A stretch of DNA of 64,000 bases from Lachnospiraceae bacterium A4. GTDB lineage: Bacteria; Bacillota; Clostridia; Lachnospirales; Lachnospiraceae. The DNA lies in contig KE159562.1 in NCBI GenBank assembly GCA_000403215.2, positions 352,445 through 416,444 of the forward strand, read 5' to 3'. Shown piece by piece: positions 8,296 to 16,540 of this stretch; within the stretch, counting starts at the first letter, position 1; each line of letters starts with the position of its first letter. The notes under the pieces were generated by a model. That model was not told the DNA's origin. It made no database searches and saw only the letters and a program-made list of their open reading frames with translations. The position numbers were made by a program, and so were the translations under genes.

Positions 8296-8960
8296 ATGGT
8301 GGGAATGCTGAACGTAAGGTATTTTTGTTCATAACCATATAGCTTTAACAGAAAAGTAAGTTTTAGTATCACAATTACATGGAGGTTAAAAATGGGAAAC
8401 ACAAAACAGAAACTATGGAAAAATATTTTGGTAATTGGCATTTTATCCGCAATATTACTTTCCGGGTGCGGCAAAGAAAATGTGCCAAAGGAAGAACCAC
8501 TTATGGGCAGCGGCAGTGAAAGTACAGTGGCAGAAAAAGACAGTGTGCCGGAAGAAAATAATGCAGAAGCCGAAAAGCCGACAGAAGATACTGCACCCAG
8601 TGAAAAGGTTATGGAGCAGGCTATAAGCGAATGGAAAGAAATGTACGCTTCGTTTTATGAGTATAAGGATTGCTCCGCAGTTCTTGTGGAACGTAAAGAA
8701 AATGACGGAACGGTGGACGAGATATTCACACTGGATATTACATACTTGTCCGGGCAGCCGGAAAGCGATGAGCCGGAGCATTTCATTGCGGATATGAAAG
8801 CAAGCTATCCGGCGGATAATCCAGAGGATATTACTTTATGGATGGATAACAGCGGCGGGGCAATGACTGATTTCACGCTGTTTAAAGAGTGTGGTCCCGG
8901 TTGACAGGTAATATCCCACTGATATTTCCAAAGATACCTTATGTTCAGCATTCCCATCAT
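8296..8960. repeat. Inverted repeat pair (32 bp, 29/32) flanking a lipoprotein gene
   Basis: The arm 8296-8327 and the arm 8929-8960 are reverse complements with three mismatches. They enclose exactly one gene, the lipoprotein at 8392-8904. The layout suggests a single-gene cassette or the remains of a small transposable unit. No transposase is present between the arms. Confidence 0.7.
8392..8904 (+). CDS. Small secreted lipoprotein of unknown function
   Basis: A 170-aa protein with a clear lipoprotein signal: basic N terminus, hydrophobic stretch and lipobox LLSGC with the lipid-carrying Cys at residue 26. A Glu/Pro-rich linker (about residues 30-75) leads to a small domain (SEWKEMYASFYEYKDCSAVLVERKENDG onward). 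The start follows TGGAGG. It would be tethered outside the cell membrane. It is framed by a 32-bp inverted repeat and lies in the sigma/anti-sigma group, so it may belong to the same surface-stress regulon. I do not recognise the domain. Confidence 0.8.
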   Translation: MGNTKQKLWKNILVIGILSAILLSGCGKENVPKEEPLMGSGSESTVAEKDSVPEENNAEAEKPTEDTAPSEKVMEQAISEWKEMYASFYEYKDCSAVLVERKENDGTVDEIFTLDITYLSGQPESDEPEHFIADMKASYPADNPEDITLWMDNSGGAMTDFTLFKECGPG

Positions 8961-9069
8961 ATTTGAATGTTTAATCGGTATATATAAAAACTGCCAGTTG
9001 TGTCTGCTAAGGAAGCCGTAACATTGCTTTTGCATTGGCAAACTGGAAATATAATATTCAAAATTTGTA

Positions 9070-10554
9070 ATGGGTAACATTATGGAACATGATTTGCAGA
9101 AGAAACAGGAATTGGAATTATGGAATATGGTTTCAAGCGGAAAACCAAGGCAGGGGGCAAAAACTCCGAGCAGAACACCGCAAAGAATGAAACAGGAAGT
9201 ACCGAACCGAAATTACCAAACCATTTCCCGTTCAAAAAAAACAGCACAGGCAGTTAGACGAAAAAAAGCACGAAAGCGCCGGATACGCTTTTATAGGTTA
9301 ATGGCAATCATAAGGATAATATTATGCCTTATAGGAGCGCATACAGTAGCAGACACCATATACGGATGGGTGCATAAACCGCCGGAAAAGGAAGAAGCAG
9401 TTGTCCAAGTAGTGTCTCTCCCGGCGCAAAATGATGAAATAGCTTTTGAAGAACACGATATTACGCTCATGGCAGTCGGTGATAATTTATTACATATGGG
9501 GATTGTAAATGCCGGGAAGCAGTCTGACGGAAGCCGGAATTATGACTTTTTATTTGACGGAATAGGCGCATTTCTGGAAAAAGCAGATATAAAGATAATC
9601 AATCAAGAAACAATATTTGGAGGTAATGAGCTTGATTTTCATGGTTATCCCAAATTTAACTCCCCAACAGAAGCGGGGGATGCCATAGCCGGGGCAGGAT
9701 TTAATGTTGTCCTTCAAGCCACAAACCATACGGCAGACCAAGGAATGAGCGGAATGGAAAACTGCATTGATTTTTGGAAAACACACCCTGAAGTGCTTGT
9801 TACGGGTATTCACGAGCCATTGACAGAAGAAACATATAAAAACCGCATTCCATTATTAAAAGTTGGTGATGATACGTTTGCAATTCTAAATTATACATAT
9901 GGGGCAAACGGAGAAAGCATATCATCTTCCATAAAAGACAGAATGAATATGCTATGTGATGTAGATGAATCAAATGGCAGGATTGATTTTGAAACACTTA
10001 ACAAGCATGTGCTGCTTGATATTTCCGAAGCAAAAACACTGGCGGATATTGTTATTGTATGCCCGCATTGGGGAACAGAGTATTCAACAACCCCTTCAAG
10101 CACCCAAGAAAAGTTTGCAATGCAAATGACAGAAGCGGGAGCAGATATTATTATTGGCACACACCCCCATGTTGTGCAGCCTGTAAAGTGGATTGAAGCC
10201 ACAAACGGAAATCGGGCATTATGCTATTATTCGCTCGGAAACTATGTGTCAACACAGAAAAATGGACAGAGTATGCTTGAAGGAATGGCATGGATAACAT
10301 TCCATGTAACAAAAGACGGTATATCTGTTTCGGAAGATCAGACAGGCATTATCCCTTTGGTATGTCATTACACAAGTAATCCTACACGCTTTAAACAGGT
10401 ATATTTGCTTGAAAATTATACAGAAGAACTTGCGTCCTCACATGGAATTATATCTTATGGCGGAATATCATTTCATTTGGACGACTGCTTAAAATGGAGT
10501 GACGAAATATTAGGCGACTGGGTACTTTCTGCTGATGAAGTCCTTAGCCCATAG
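9070..10554 (+). CDS. CapA-family protein (poly-gamma-glutamate synthesis-like metallophosphatase fold)
   Basis: A 494-aa protein. After a basic cytosolic N terminus (about 75 residues) comes one membrane helix (about 76-97). The CapA domain then faces outward: LMAVGDNLLHMG, INQETIF, a Asn-His pair in QATNHTADQG, CPHWGTEYS and GTHPHVVQPV, the metal-binding motifs of the family. CapA proteins take part in or resemble poly-gamma-glutamate capsule assembly. No capB/capC partner is near, so a different cell-surface function is possible. The start at 9070 has no strong ribosome site, and Met at 9082 is an alternative. Confidence 0.87.
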   Translation: MGNIMEHDLQKKQELELWNMVSSGKPRQGAKTPSRTPQRMKQEVPNRNYQTISRSKKTAQAVRRKKARKRRIRFYRLMAIIRIILCLIGAHTVADTIYGWVHKPPEKEEAVVQVVSLPAQNDEIAFEEHDITLMAVGDNLLHMGIVNAGKQSDGSRNYDFLFDGIGAFLEKADIKIINQETIFGGNELDFHGYPKFNSPTEAGDAIAGAGFNVVLQATNHTADQGMSGMENCIDFWKTHPEVLVTGIHEPLTEETYKNRIPLLKVGDDTFAILNYTYGANGESISSSIKDRMNMLCDVDESNGRIDFETLNKHVLLDISEAKTLADIVIVCPHWGTEYSTTPSSTQEKFAMQMTEAGADIIIGTHPHVVQPVKWIEATNGNRALCYYSLGNYVSTQKNGQSMLEGMAWITFHVTKDGISVSEDQTGIIPLVCHYTSNPTRFKQVYLLENYTEELASSHGIISYGGISFHLDDCLKWSDEILGDWVLSADEVLSP

Positions 10555-10630
10555 TCTATGATAATGAGCAGTATAAAATTGCAACTATAAACCAAGCACC
10601 GCCCCATGTGGGAGAAAGGGGGAAATTTCT

Positions 10631-11074
10631 ATGGATTGCACAGAAGCATACAGGGAACACATCATGTATTCTTTCAATGGCTTTTGCAAAGTCGTCATAC
10701 GCTATGCCGCTATCAACGCATGGCGCGACAGGAACAGGCGGCGGCAAAGAGAAATATCCTTTGAATACCTCACAGAAGAAAAGTTCTACCCTCTAAGCAC
10801 ATCAGACGAAGCTCTCAAATCACCCTACGAACAATACCCCGTTACAATCTGCGGTCAGACAATCATACTCACCAATGGTGAGCTTGCTGCAGCCCTGTTA
10901 TCCCTGCCAGAGAAAAAGAGGGAAATCATTTACCTTTACTTTTTCGGGAATTACACACAGCAGGAAATCGGGGATTTATACGGGCATTGTAAAAGTACGG
11001 CATGGCATTATATCCACAGTGCCTTGCAGATGTTGCAGGAGGAAATGGAGGTGCGTTTACATGGGGAATCCTAA
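10631..11074 (+). CDS. Sigma-70 region-4-like regulator of conjugative elements
   Basis: A 147-aa protein with a C-terminal sigma region 4 helix-turn-helix (ALLSLPEKKREIIYLYFFGN, then TQQEIGDLYGHCKSTAWHYIHSAL). It is typical of the small sigma-like genes in Tn1549/Tn916-type elements, usually followed by a second small HTH gene. Here that gene starts inside its last codons (11061) and is cut after 16 codons. GGGGGA before the start is a good ribosome site. It probably regulates genes of the original element. Confidence 0.85.
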   Translation: MDCTEAYREHIMYSFNGFCKVVIRYAAINAWRDRNRRRQREISFEYLTEEKFYPLSTSDEALKSPYEQYPVTICGQTIILTNGELAAALLSLPEKKREIIYLYFFGNYTQQEIGDLYGHCKSTAWHYIHSALQMLQEEMEVRLHGES

Positions 11075-11111
11075 ACTCATACCGTATGAAACGATTGTCC
11101 GGGCAACATGA
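11061..11111 (+). pseudogene. Truncated helix-turn-helix protein (16 codons)
   Basis: The reading MGNPKLIPYETIVRAT is the start of the small HTH protein that normally follows the sigma-like gene in these elements. It stops where the sequence switches to the helicase gene at the GA of 11110-11111. It therefore marks a recombination or deletion junction. Confidence 0.7.
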
Positions 11112-11441
11112 GCGTCAGGCGGCGATCATAGAACGTCAGATAGACGAAATCGAAACGGCGATTGCGATGGCAAAGGCGGACAACGGGGAACGCTACACAA
11201 TCAAGCAGATGGAGAAAACGAAAAAATCGCTGACGGCAAGGCTTGAGAAACTCAATGACACCACACGCAAGGATAATGTTGTGACCTTTGAACAGCTTGG
11301 CGTGGACAGACTTTTCGTTGATGAAAGCCATAATTACAAAAACCTTTTTTTATACACAAAGATGAGGAACGTGGCGGGCATCGCACAGACGGAAGCGCAG
11401 AAATCCTCGGATATGTTTGCCAAGTGCCAGTACATGGACGA
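11110..11441 (+). pseudogene. SNF2-type helicase of the conjugative element, fragment A
   Basis: This is an interior piece of the very large helicase/methylase-like protein of Tn1549-type elements. It holds a coiled-coil lead (ERQIDEIETAIAMAKA), then DNVVTFEQLGVDRLFVDESH, the Walker B/motif II DESH of SNF2 helicases, and KMRNVAGIAQTEAQKSSDMF. The frame ends at GA (11440-11441). Reading on from GA at 44683 gives D-E-LTGGKG in frame with fragment B. The N-terminal part of the gene is absent from the window. Confidence 0.9.
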
Positions 11442-11644
11442 TGTGATATGTTGTGAACTGTAGATGTAAACATTTCCAATAAACGCTTTATTTTAGCGGA
11501 AATGCGCATCTGCAAAAATACAACATATGCGGCTGGCTCATTTGTGGTGAATGGAAACTTGCAGATGTTGTAATACAAGGAAGAAGGTGATAATCCTTTT
11601 ATTCGTATCTGTAAACAGTTTAGCACAAAGAAAGGCGGTTGTAT

Positions 11645-12076
11645 ATGGAGATTACTTACCATTGGGAAGGAGATTATCTGATTCCAGACCTCAAACTTTC
11701 GGATACAACGGAGTATCAGATCGGGAAGTATGGACGCATGAGGAAGCGTTTTTTGGAAGAAAACCATAGGGGCATTTATTCGTATATGATCTTGTCGGAA
11801 ACCTTATGGAAGCATCTTGCGGAGATTGATGAAGAATGTAATGAGATGATGGACAGGCTTGTAAGGCAGATGGCAAAAAAAGAGGGAGTAACCGAACAGC
11901 TTAAATCTGATGACTGGCTCTGCTGGCTTCAGAAGATGAACAGCATTAGGCACTTAACAATGAAATCTTGCGCAAAATGGCAAAATTTTTTGCGTAAGAA
12001 AAATACCTATGCCAATGCTGGTATAAGCACAAGGTTTTTGACGGTAAGTCCTGCGGCAATGATTTCTTTGCCATAG
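11645..12076 (+). pseudogene. tnpV: TnpV-family transposon protein, 3' end altered
   Basis: A Tn4451-type accessory protein of unknown role. The family pattern is clear from the start (MEITYHWEGDYLIPDLKLSD, YQIGKYGRMRK, LWKHLAEIDEECN) to MNSIRH near residue 105. After that the reading leaves the family and runs into sequence antisense to the neighbouring minus-strand gene, so the natural end is probably lost near 11953. The start is the ATG at 11645. The gene lies about 200 bp from the left end of the 33-kb element. Confidence 0.75.
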
Positions 12077-13509
12077 GCTGTGGCGAAATATTTGTAAGAG
12101 CCCTGCACCCTTTCAATGATCCCATGGAGACGGAGACGTTTAAATATCCTGGACATGGCTGACGGACTGATATTTTCAAAATGCTGGCGGATATCCTTTC
12201 CCTGCATCCCGAAAGTCATGTACTCGCCCCGGCTGATCACTTCCAGCACATGCAGGTCACGCTCCGCAAAGAAATTCAGTCCGCGGTAAGAGCGCCCCTT
12301 GTCCACAACGGAATCGGTAACCTTTGTAAGGTTTTCCTTCCCGCCGCTATGGTCATCGAAAGATGAGATGAATTCCAGGTACCGGTAGTTTGCAGCTTTC
12401 ATAATCGTGAACAGCTGGTAAAGGCTGTAAATGCTTTTTTTCAATGGAGCCTTTTGTTCCGATGAACTGCCGTCCCTATGTTCCACTTTCCGTTTTACCC
12501 TGAAAGCGCTGATATCGTTGCTGGTGCTTTCTATCCGTAAGACGCAGCCAAACTTATCATACATTTTGATTGATACATCACCCATATGGTGTTTGATCCT
12601 CGTTCCGAGAATACGCACGTTATAGTTGGTGCCGACCTCCTTCTTACAGTTATAGGTAATACGCTGTCCCAGGAAGGTGGCGATGTTGTCCGGCTTTACC
12701 GTAAAGACTGCGGTCCGGATGATCTCGTCATAAAGGGGGCCAAGGTCGCCCGGCTGTTTGAACATGACGTCTGTTGCACACTCAATCTGCTGGATCGTCC
12801 ATGTGTAGCTCAGGCCGAGTGTTTCAGGAACAGGACAATAGCGTTTTGCAAAAGCATCCAGAACCTTATGGAGGTATTCCGGATTGATCCTGTCTGAGAG
12901 TTTCTGGGCAGCTTCCACATCCGAGATTTCCAGGAAAGCATTATCATGCATGCGGTAAGTAATGCCCTTCTTCTGCAGTTTATGGGCGAGCAGGTTATGG
13001 CCGTTCATATAGAACTGCAGGCGGAAAGGCGCCCATGTAGGGACACGAAGGTAACAGAGCCCCAGTTCTTTGTCAATGAAATAGAAATAATAGTGGAGAC
13101 ATTTGCTCTGGTCAAACTTAAGGAATGTCTTTCCCGTGGTCTTGTCATGCCAGGGTTTATAAGTATTGCACTGTTCCATGGCGGAAAAGATGTGGATCAG
13201 CCCCTCGGTCTTTCCGGTTTCCTGAATGATTTGCTGAATCCGGTCATCCTTGCGGAAAGCCCGAAGCTTACGAATGAATTCGATTTCAATGCCGTTTTCA
13301 TCTGCGATGCGCTGGGCGTTTGCGCGGATTTGTTCCGTAAGAGGCTGGGAGAAATTTGAAAAATCAAAAATACGGATGTTGTTGGCATTCAGATAGCCTG
13401 TCATGCCTTCAGCATGGCTCCATCCGGGGATATACCCCTGGATGATCATGCGGTCATAACAGGTGATCGTACCATAAATTTTGTCAGCGTATTTATCTGT
13501 AAGTAACAT
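12007..13509 (-). CDS. Conserved 500-aa protein with probable C-terminal winged helix; unknown
   Basis: A 500-aa protein starting at ATG 13509 after GGAGG. It resembles a widespread bacterial family seen in many copies, whose members start like LTDKYADKIYGTITCYDRMIIQGYIPG and carry YYFYFIDKELGLCYLRVPTWAPFRLQFYMNGH. The C-terminal 110 residues (DIRQHFENISPSAMSRIFKRLRLHGIIERV) look like a MarR-type winged helix. I cannot assign an activity. It sits where tnpV is truncated and ends at a hairpin with T-rich flank (about 11969-12001). A 28-bp perfect inverted repeat lies upstream of its start, so it may be part of an inserted unit. Confidence 0.82.
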   Translation of the reverse strand: MLLTDKYADKIYGTITCYDRMIIQGYIPGWSHAEGMTGYLNANNIRIFDFSNFSQPLTEQIRANAQRIADENGIEIEFIRKLRAFRKDDRIQQIIQETGKTEGLIHIFSAMEQCNTYKPWHDKTTGKTFLKFDQSKCLHYYFYFIDKELGLCYLRVPTWAPFRLQFYMNGHNLLAHKLQKKGITYRMHDNAFLEISDVEAAQKLSDRINPEYLHKVLDAFAKRYCPVPETLGLSYTWTIQQIECATDVMFKQPGDLGPLYDEIIRTAVFTVKPDNIATFLGQRITYNCKKEVGTNYNVRILGTRIKHHMGDVSIKMYDKFGCVLRIESTSNDISAFRVKRKVEHRDGSSSEQKAPLKKSIYSLYQLFTIMKAANYRYLEFISSFDDHSGGKENLTKVTDSVVDKGRSYRGLNFFAERDLHVLEVISRGEYMTFGMQGKDIRQHFENISPSAMSRIFKRLRLHGIIERVQGSYKYFATAYGKEIIAAGLTVKNLVLIPALA

Positions 13510-13662
13510 GAACACATCCTCCAACGTTTTTCTTTATTGTACTTGAAATGTGGAGGAATTGCAAAATCTTTTCCGGTTTATCCGGGTTAGGAGCAGAGCG
13601 GAGGAAGTAGTGCTGCATGATCTGATATATTCCCTTTAGTTTTATTCTGGCTTTAAGTTTTG

Positions 13663-13742
13663 TAGCATGAGGCGCAGAAGATGTCAAGACACCGGCTCCG
13701 CCTCGCCTGCGGCGGTCTTGACATCTTCTGCGCCTCATGCTA
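13663..13742. repeat. Perfect 28-bp inverted repeat with GC-rich 24-nt loop
   Basis: The arms 13663-13690 and 13715-13742 are exact reverse complements. The loop is GC-rich, unlike its surroundings. It lies in a 380-bp gene-free gap (13510-13889) between two minus-strand genes. It is too long and too perfect for a usual terminator and has no T run on either side. It may be the end of a mobile unit or a structured RNA. Confidence 0.75.
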
Positions 13743-13889
13743 TGGAGTGGTCAAGGGGAAACAAAGTTCCCCCATTGCATTAAAAATGCCAATGGCGGGA
13801 TTTTGTGAAAAATTAAAATAGGGGATTGACAGGACGGAAAAAATGGCTTATTATTGACAATAAGAAATGGGTTTTCACCGTACATCTTG

Positions 13890-14408
13890 TTACGGCTTGC
13901 TCGTTTCTTTTTTTACTGCCAAAATATCATACAGATATTTTTTGCCATTTTCAGCATGGTTAATTAAAAGACGGGCATGGAATATATTGTATCTGACAAG
14001 CACATTCTCCTCATAAACCGGGAGGGCAAAACGGACATCATACCTGTACCAGCCGTATCTGGCGTTTTTGTTGTGTTTTTCCTTGCGGTTTTCTTCATAA
14101 GCCGGGTTTGATGCTATCTGTATCAGTTCAGGTATCGCAGTAGCGGCGTTTGCCTTCGCTTTTGCATTTGCACCCATAAGGCTTTTCCGGCTCTCTGATT
14201 CCGTGTATTCTTCGGGAAGTTCATTTCCAATATAAATACGCTCGGCATTTTCTTCAATCTCGTAATAGTCTCCGACATATCCTTCGAGATACCGCTTTAC
14301 ATTATCCCAGTCAATTTGGCGTTTCCCTTTGAAACGGATATCGTTAATCAAGACCAGCTTTTTACCGTCCGCATCGGTTATGATATTTACGTTCCTGTTT
14401 TCAATCAT
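13890..14408 (-). CDS. LPD3-like domain protein
   Basis: A 172-aa protein resembling large polyvalent protein-associated domain 3 (LPD3), normally found as part of giant phage or mobile-element proteins. The signs are the pattern KRYLEGYVGDYYEIEENAERIYIG, then AKANAATAIPELIQIASNP, then KHNKNARYGWYRYDVRFALP and a C-terminal YLYDILAVKKE. Here it stands alone. The start is ATG 14408 behind AAAGGGA, overlapping the upstream gene by 8 nt (ATGATTGA), so the two are coupled. Its function is unknown; the family is linked to phage and conjugative polyproteins. Confidence 0.78.
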   Translation of the reverse strand: MIENRNVNIITDADGKKLVLINDIRFKGKRQIDWDNVKRYLEGYVGDYYEIEENAERIYIGNELPEEYTESESRKSLMGANAKAKANAATAIPELIQIASNPAYEENRKEKHNKNARYGWYRYDVRFALPVYEENVLVRYNIFHARLLINHAENGKKYLYDILAVKKETSKP

Positions 14409-15336
14409 CTCTTTTGTTCCCTTTCTTCTTTTCTCTTGATTTGTAGACATTAAACTGGTTCTTGCACCTCTGACTGCAAAATTCATTCCCCTTCCGGCTT
14501 GCGACAAAGGCTTTTTTACAGTGCTTGCACATACGCATATCACTGTCCTTGTCCGTGAGCATGAAGGAAAAGCACATCTGCACCATGACAAGCAGCGAAT
14601 GGAAATCCCATACGATAACGGGCGAATCCTTTTCCAGTGCAATCCGGTAAGTGGGGGATATGCCGCCGAAAGCGGAAATGCCCTGACGGTACAGGCTGCG
14701 TGTCTGCTCGTCAATCGTATCATAATCGAGGTAATAAAGGAAACTTGTCATAAAGGTAAATGCTAAGTCAGTAAATTCTTTCAAAATCCAGTCGTACCTT
14801 TCCGCATATTCCTTCTGTAATTCCATCGCCACAGCCTGCGGCGCATTCCCCATAGCCATTGTGATCGCAATGCCTTCACGGTCAGTCACAGACCATCCCG
14901 ATTCCACACTTTTCTTTCTGAAATCCAGTTTATCAAAAGGGTAGAAATAGGAAAGATACTTCTCTGTAGGAAGGGATTCTTCCTTTATAAAGTGGTTTTT
15001 TGGAAGATACACGGATTCATAGGTTATAAAATCTGCTGTTGTCGGCAGGGCGGTCATAAAGCCGAGGAAACCATATTTTTTTACAAAGTCAAGCACGGAC
15101 TCTTTTAGTTCTTCTTCCGGGGCTTTGTGCATGGCGGCAAGCCCGACATTTACCGCATCAGTGATAAGCTGCTCCGCTTCCTGCATGGGGCGGTACATTT
15201 CCGGTTCTGCGCCTTCTGAAACCGTTATGTAGAGAGTGCCATCATCAGCGGTCTTATATTCATAGCCGCTGTACCGAATCCACGGTGCGCTGGTATGCGC
15301 AAATAAATTCTTCATAGAAAATCTGCTCCAATCCAT
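14401..15336 (-). CDS. Hypothetical protein with C-terminal Cys4-type zinc finger
   Basis: A protein of about 311 aa. The C-terminal part reads MRMCKHCKKAFVASRKGNEFCSQRCKNQF, a CxxC...CxxxC zinc-ribbon like that of the CGNR/DUF6076 type. The rest is alpha-helical with no signal peptide. The start is the ATG at 15336; a TTG one codon earlier and a Met at residue 8 are alternatives. It is coupled to the LPD3-like gene by an 8-nt overlap and follows the sigma-like gene at 15391-16038, making a three-gene minus-strand operon. The role is unknown; DNA or RNA binding is likely. Confidence 0.72.
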   Translation of the reverse strand: MDWSRFSMKNLFAHTSAPWIRYSGYEYKTADDGTLYITVSEGAEPEMYRPMQEAEQLITDAVNVGLAAMHKAPEEELKESVLDFVKKYGFLGFMTALPTTADFITYESVYLPKNHFIKEESLPTEKYLSYFYPFDKLDFRKKSVESGWSVTDREGIAITMAMGNAPQAVAMELQKEYAERYDWILKEFTDLAFTFMTSFLYYLDYDTIDEQTRSLYRQGISAFGGISPTYRIALEKDSPVIVWDFHSLLVMVQMCFSFMLTDKDSDMRMCKHCKKAFVASRKGNEFCSQRCKNQFNVYKSREKKKGNKRDD

Positions 15337-15390
15337 CAATCATATCGAATTATCTGATGTAATAATTCCTATATTATAAACAGTTACTTG

Positions 15391-16038
15391 TTATCGGTCA
15401 AGCCGTTTACTTTCCTTTTTCTTCCGCACTCCGTTTTCTAAAAAATGTTTCTCATCAAGCGTCAGCGGCAGACTGTTTTCCTTCCGGTATGCAAGCACAG
15501 CACCATAGAGTTTTCGTATCTTTTTCAATGCTGTTTCACGGATGCCCCGGATGTTCCGGTCTGTCTGCCCGATGCTCTCTGCATACTCTGTAGCGGAATC
15601 ATCACGCAGGAACAGGTAATAGAGCATATTTTTGAGGTGCGGCTTTAGTTCCTTTAATATTTCCGATAAATCCGCATCTGTGACAAGTTCATGTATCGTT
15701 TCCGGGCTGTCAAATATGAAATCAAGAAAATCACCTGCAAGCAGGAGCCTTCTTAAAACCATATCATAAGACGGTCTATCGAATAAATGCAGTTCATCTG
15801 CGCCCCATTCCAGAGGAACAGTGGAGCGTCCTATCTCATGGTCTCTTTCTCTCCGTTCCCTATTTTCGTCCAGTTTATCCCACCAGTACAGCACGTTTTC
15901 AAAGTCCTCCACTGTCCTTGCGCTTTCCTCAATGCGCCGGATTGCAAGGGCACGGGCTTCACGGTGGAGCATATCCCCGTCCGCTTCTGTTATAAAACTT
16001 TGCTCCCTGAATGTTGGGAGTTCGGTGTATTTTGGCAT
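15391..16038 (-). CDS. Sigma-70-like helix-turn-helix protein
   Basis: A 215-aa protein. Its C-terminal half reads like sigma region 4: LKPHLKNMLYYLFLRDDSATEYAESIGQTDRNIRGIRETALKKIRKL, a helix-turn-helix after a helical lead. A basic tail ends in KKKESKRLDR. It is the first gene of the minus-strand operon. The 250-bp gap before it (16039-16294) is shared with the divergent tnpW gene and is the likely site of both promoters. It may act as transcription factor for the transposon genes. The call rests on the HTH pattern only. Confidence 0.68.
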   Translation of the reverse strand: MPKYTELPTFREQSFITEADGDMLHREARALAIRRIEESARTVEDFENVLYWWDKLDENRERRERDHEIGRSTVPLEWGADELHLFDRPSYDMVLRRLLLAGDFLDFIFDSPETIHELVTDADLSEILKELKPHLKNMLYYLFLRDDSATEYAESIGQTDRNIRGIRETALKKIRKLYGAVLAYRKENSLPLTLDEKHFLENGVRKKKESKRLDR

Positions 16039-16294
16039 TTATAATCAGTCCTTTTCAAAAATATAAAAAAGTGTAGCAGTTTTTTCAAAAACACTTCCGT
16101 TTTTATAGCCGTTTTTCTCCTATTAGTGAAAGAGTAATCTTTTTCAAAATAAAATCAGTTACAAATAGAAGGGAGGGCGGCTTGTGGAGTACGGATAAAA
16201 TAAAAATTCGGTTACTAAGTACGGAAGTCAGGGAGCTTAACAGTTCCCCGAACAATTATAAGGGATATGCGCTCGGTGCGCAAGAAAGGATTGT

Positions 16295-16540
16295 ATGGCA
16301 GAAACATTAAAAGTGAATAATGATGTAGCAGAATCCAGCCCTGTTCCGGCTGGATTTTTTTACAGAAGAATCGGCGGGACACTTTTCAGGGTCAGGGTAT
16401 ATACGGGTTCGGGATATGCCGACACGCTGGATGAAAAAATTCCCCGGTTAATTTTGAATGAAATGGTGACAGGCGCAGAAAGTTATGTTAAGATGGATTC
16501 ACCACAGATGAGCCAGCCGCCGGAAAGGAGTTCGGAATGA
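16295..16540 (+). CDS. tnpW: TnpW-family transposon protein
   Basis: An 81-aa small protein of Tn4451-type elements. The family pattern is visible: FFYRRIGGTLFRVRVYT followed by DEKIPRLILNEM and the C-terminal MSQPPERSS. It starts at ATG 16295 after AGAAAGGA and overlaps tnpX by 4 nt. The tnpW-tnpX order is typical of these transposons. The molecular role is not established; linkage to the recombinase is the main clue. Confidence 0.82.
   Translation: MAETLKVNNDVAESSPVPAGFFYRRIGGTLFRVRVYTGSGYADTLDEKIPRLILNEMVTGAESYVKMDSPQMSQPPERSSE

Larger units (their letters stand above)
4635..11109 (+). mobile_element. Serine-recombinase unit with regulatory and surface cargo; right end probably a deletion junction
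   Basis: The left edge is at the GA in virD4 (4633-4634). The right edge abuts a GA (11110-11111) in the helicase gene, so the flanks come from two different genes. The unit encodes a TndX/TnpX-type recombinase 56 bp from its left end, two sigma factors, an anti-sigma-like protein, a lipoprotein and a CapA-like protein. No inverted copy of the left end is seen at the right edge, and the last gene there is cut after 16 codons. A deletion, or recombination between two such units, that removed the DNA between virD4 and the helicase is the simplest reading. Confidence 0.65.

Noticed and set aside
8904..9069. Terminator pair around the lipoprotein gene
   Set aside because: The two arms are complementary to each other over 600 bp rather than locally self-complementary, so they are listed as an inverted repeat instead.
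12181..13359. Several plus-strand open frames opposite the 500-aa gene
   Set aside because: Shadows of the minus-strand coding sequence without ribosome sites.
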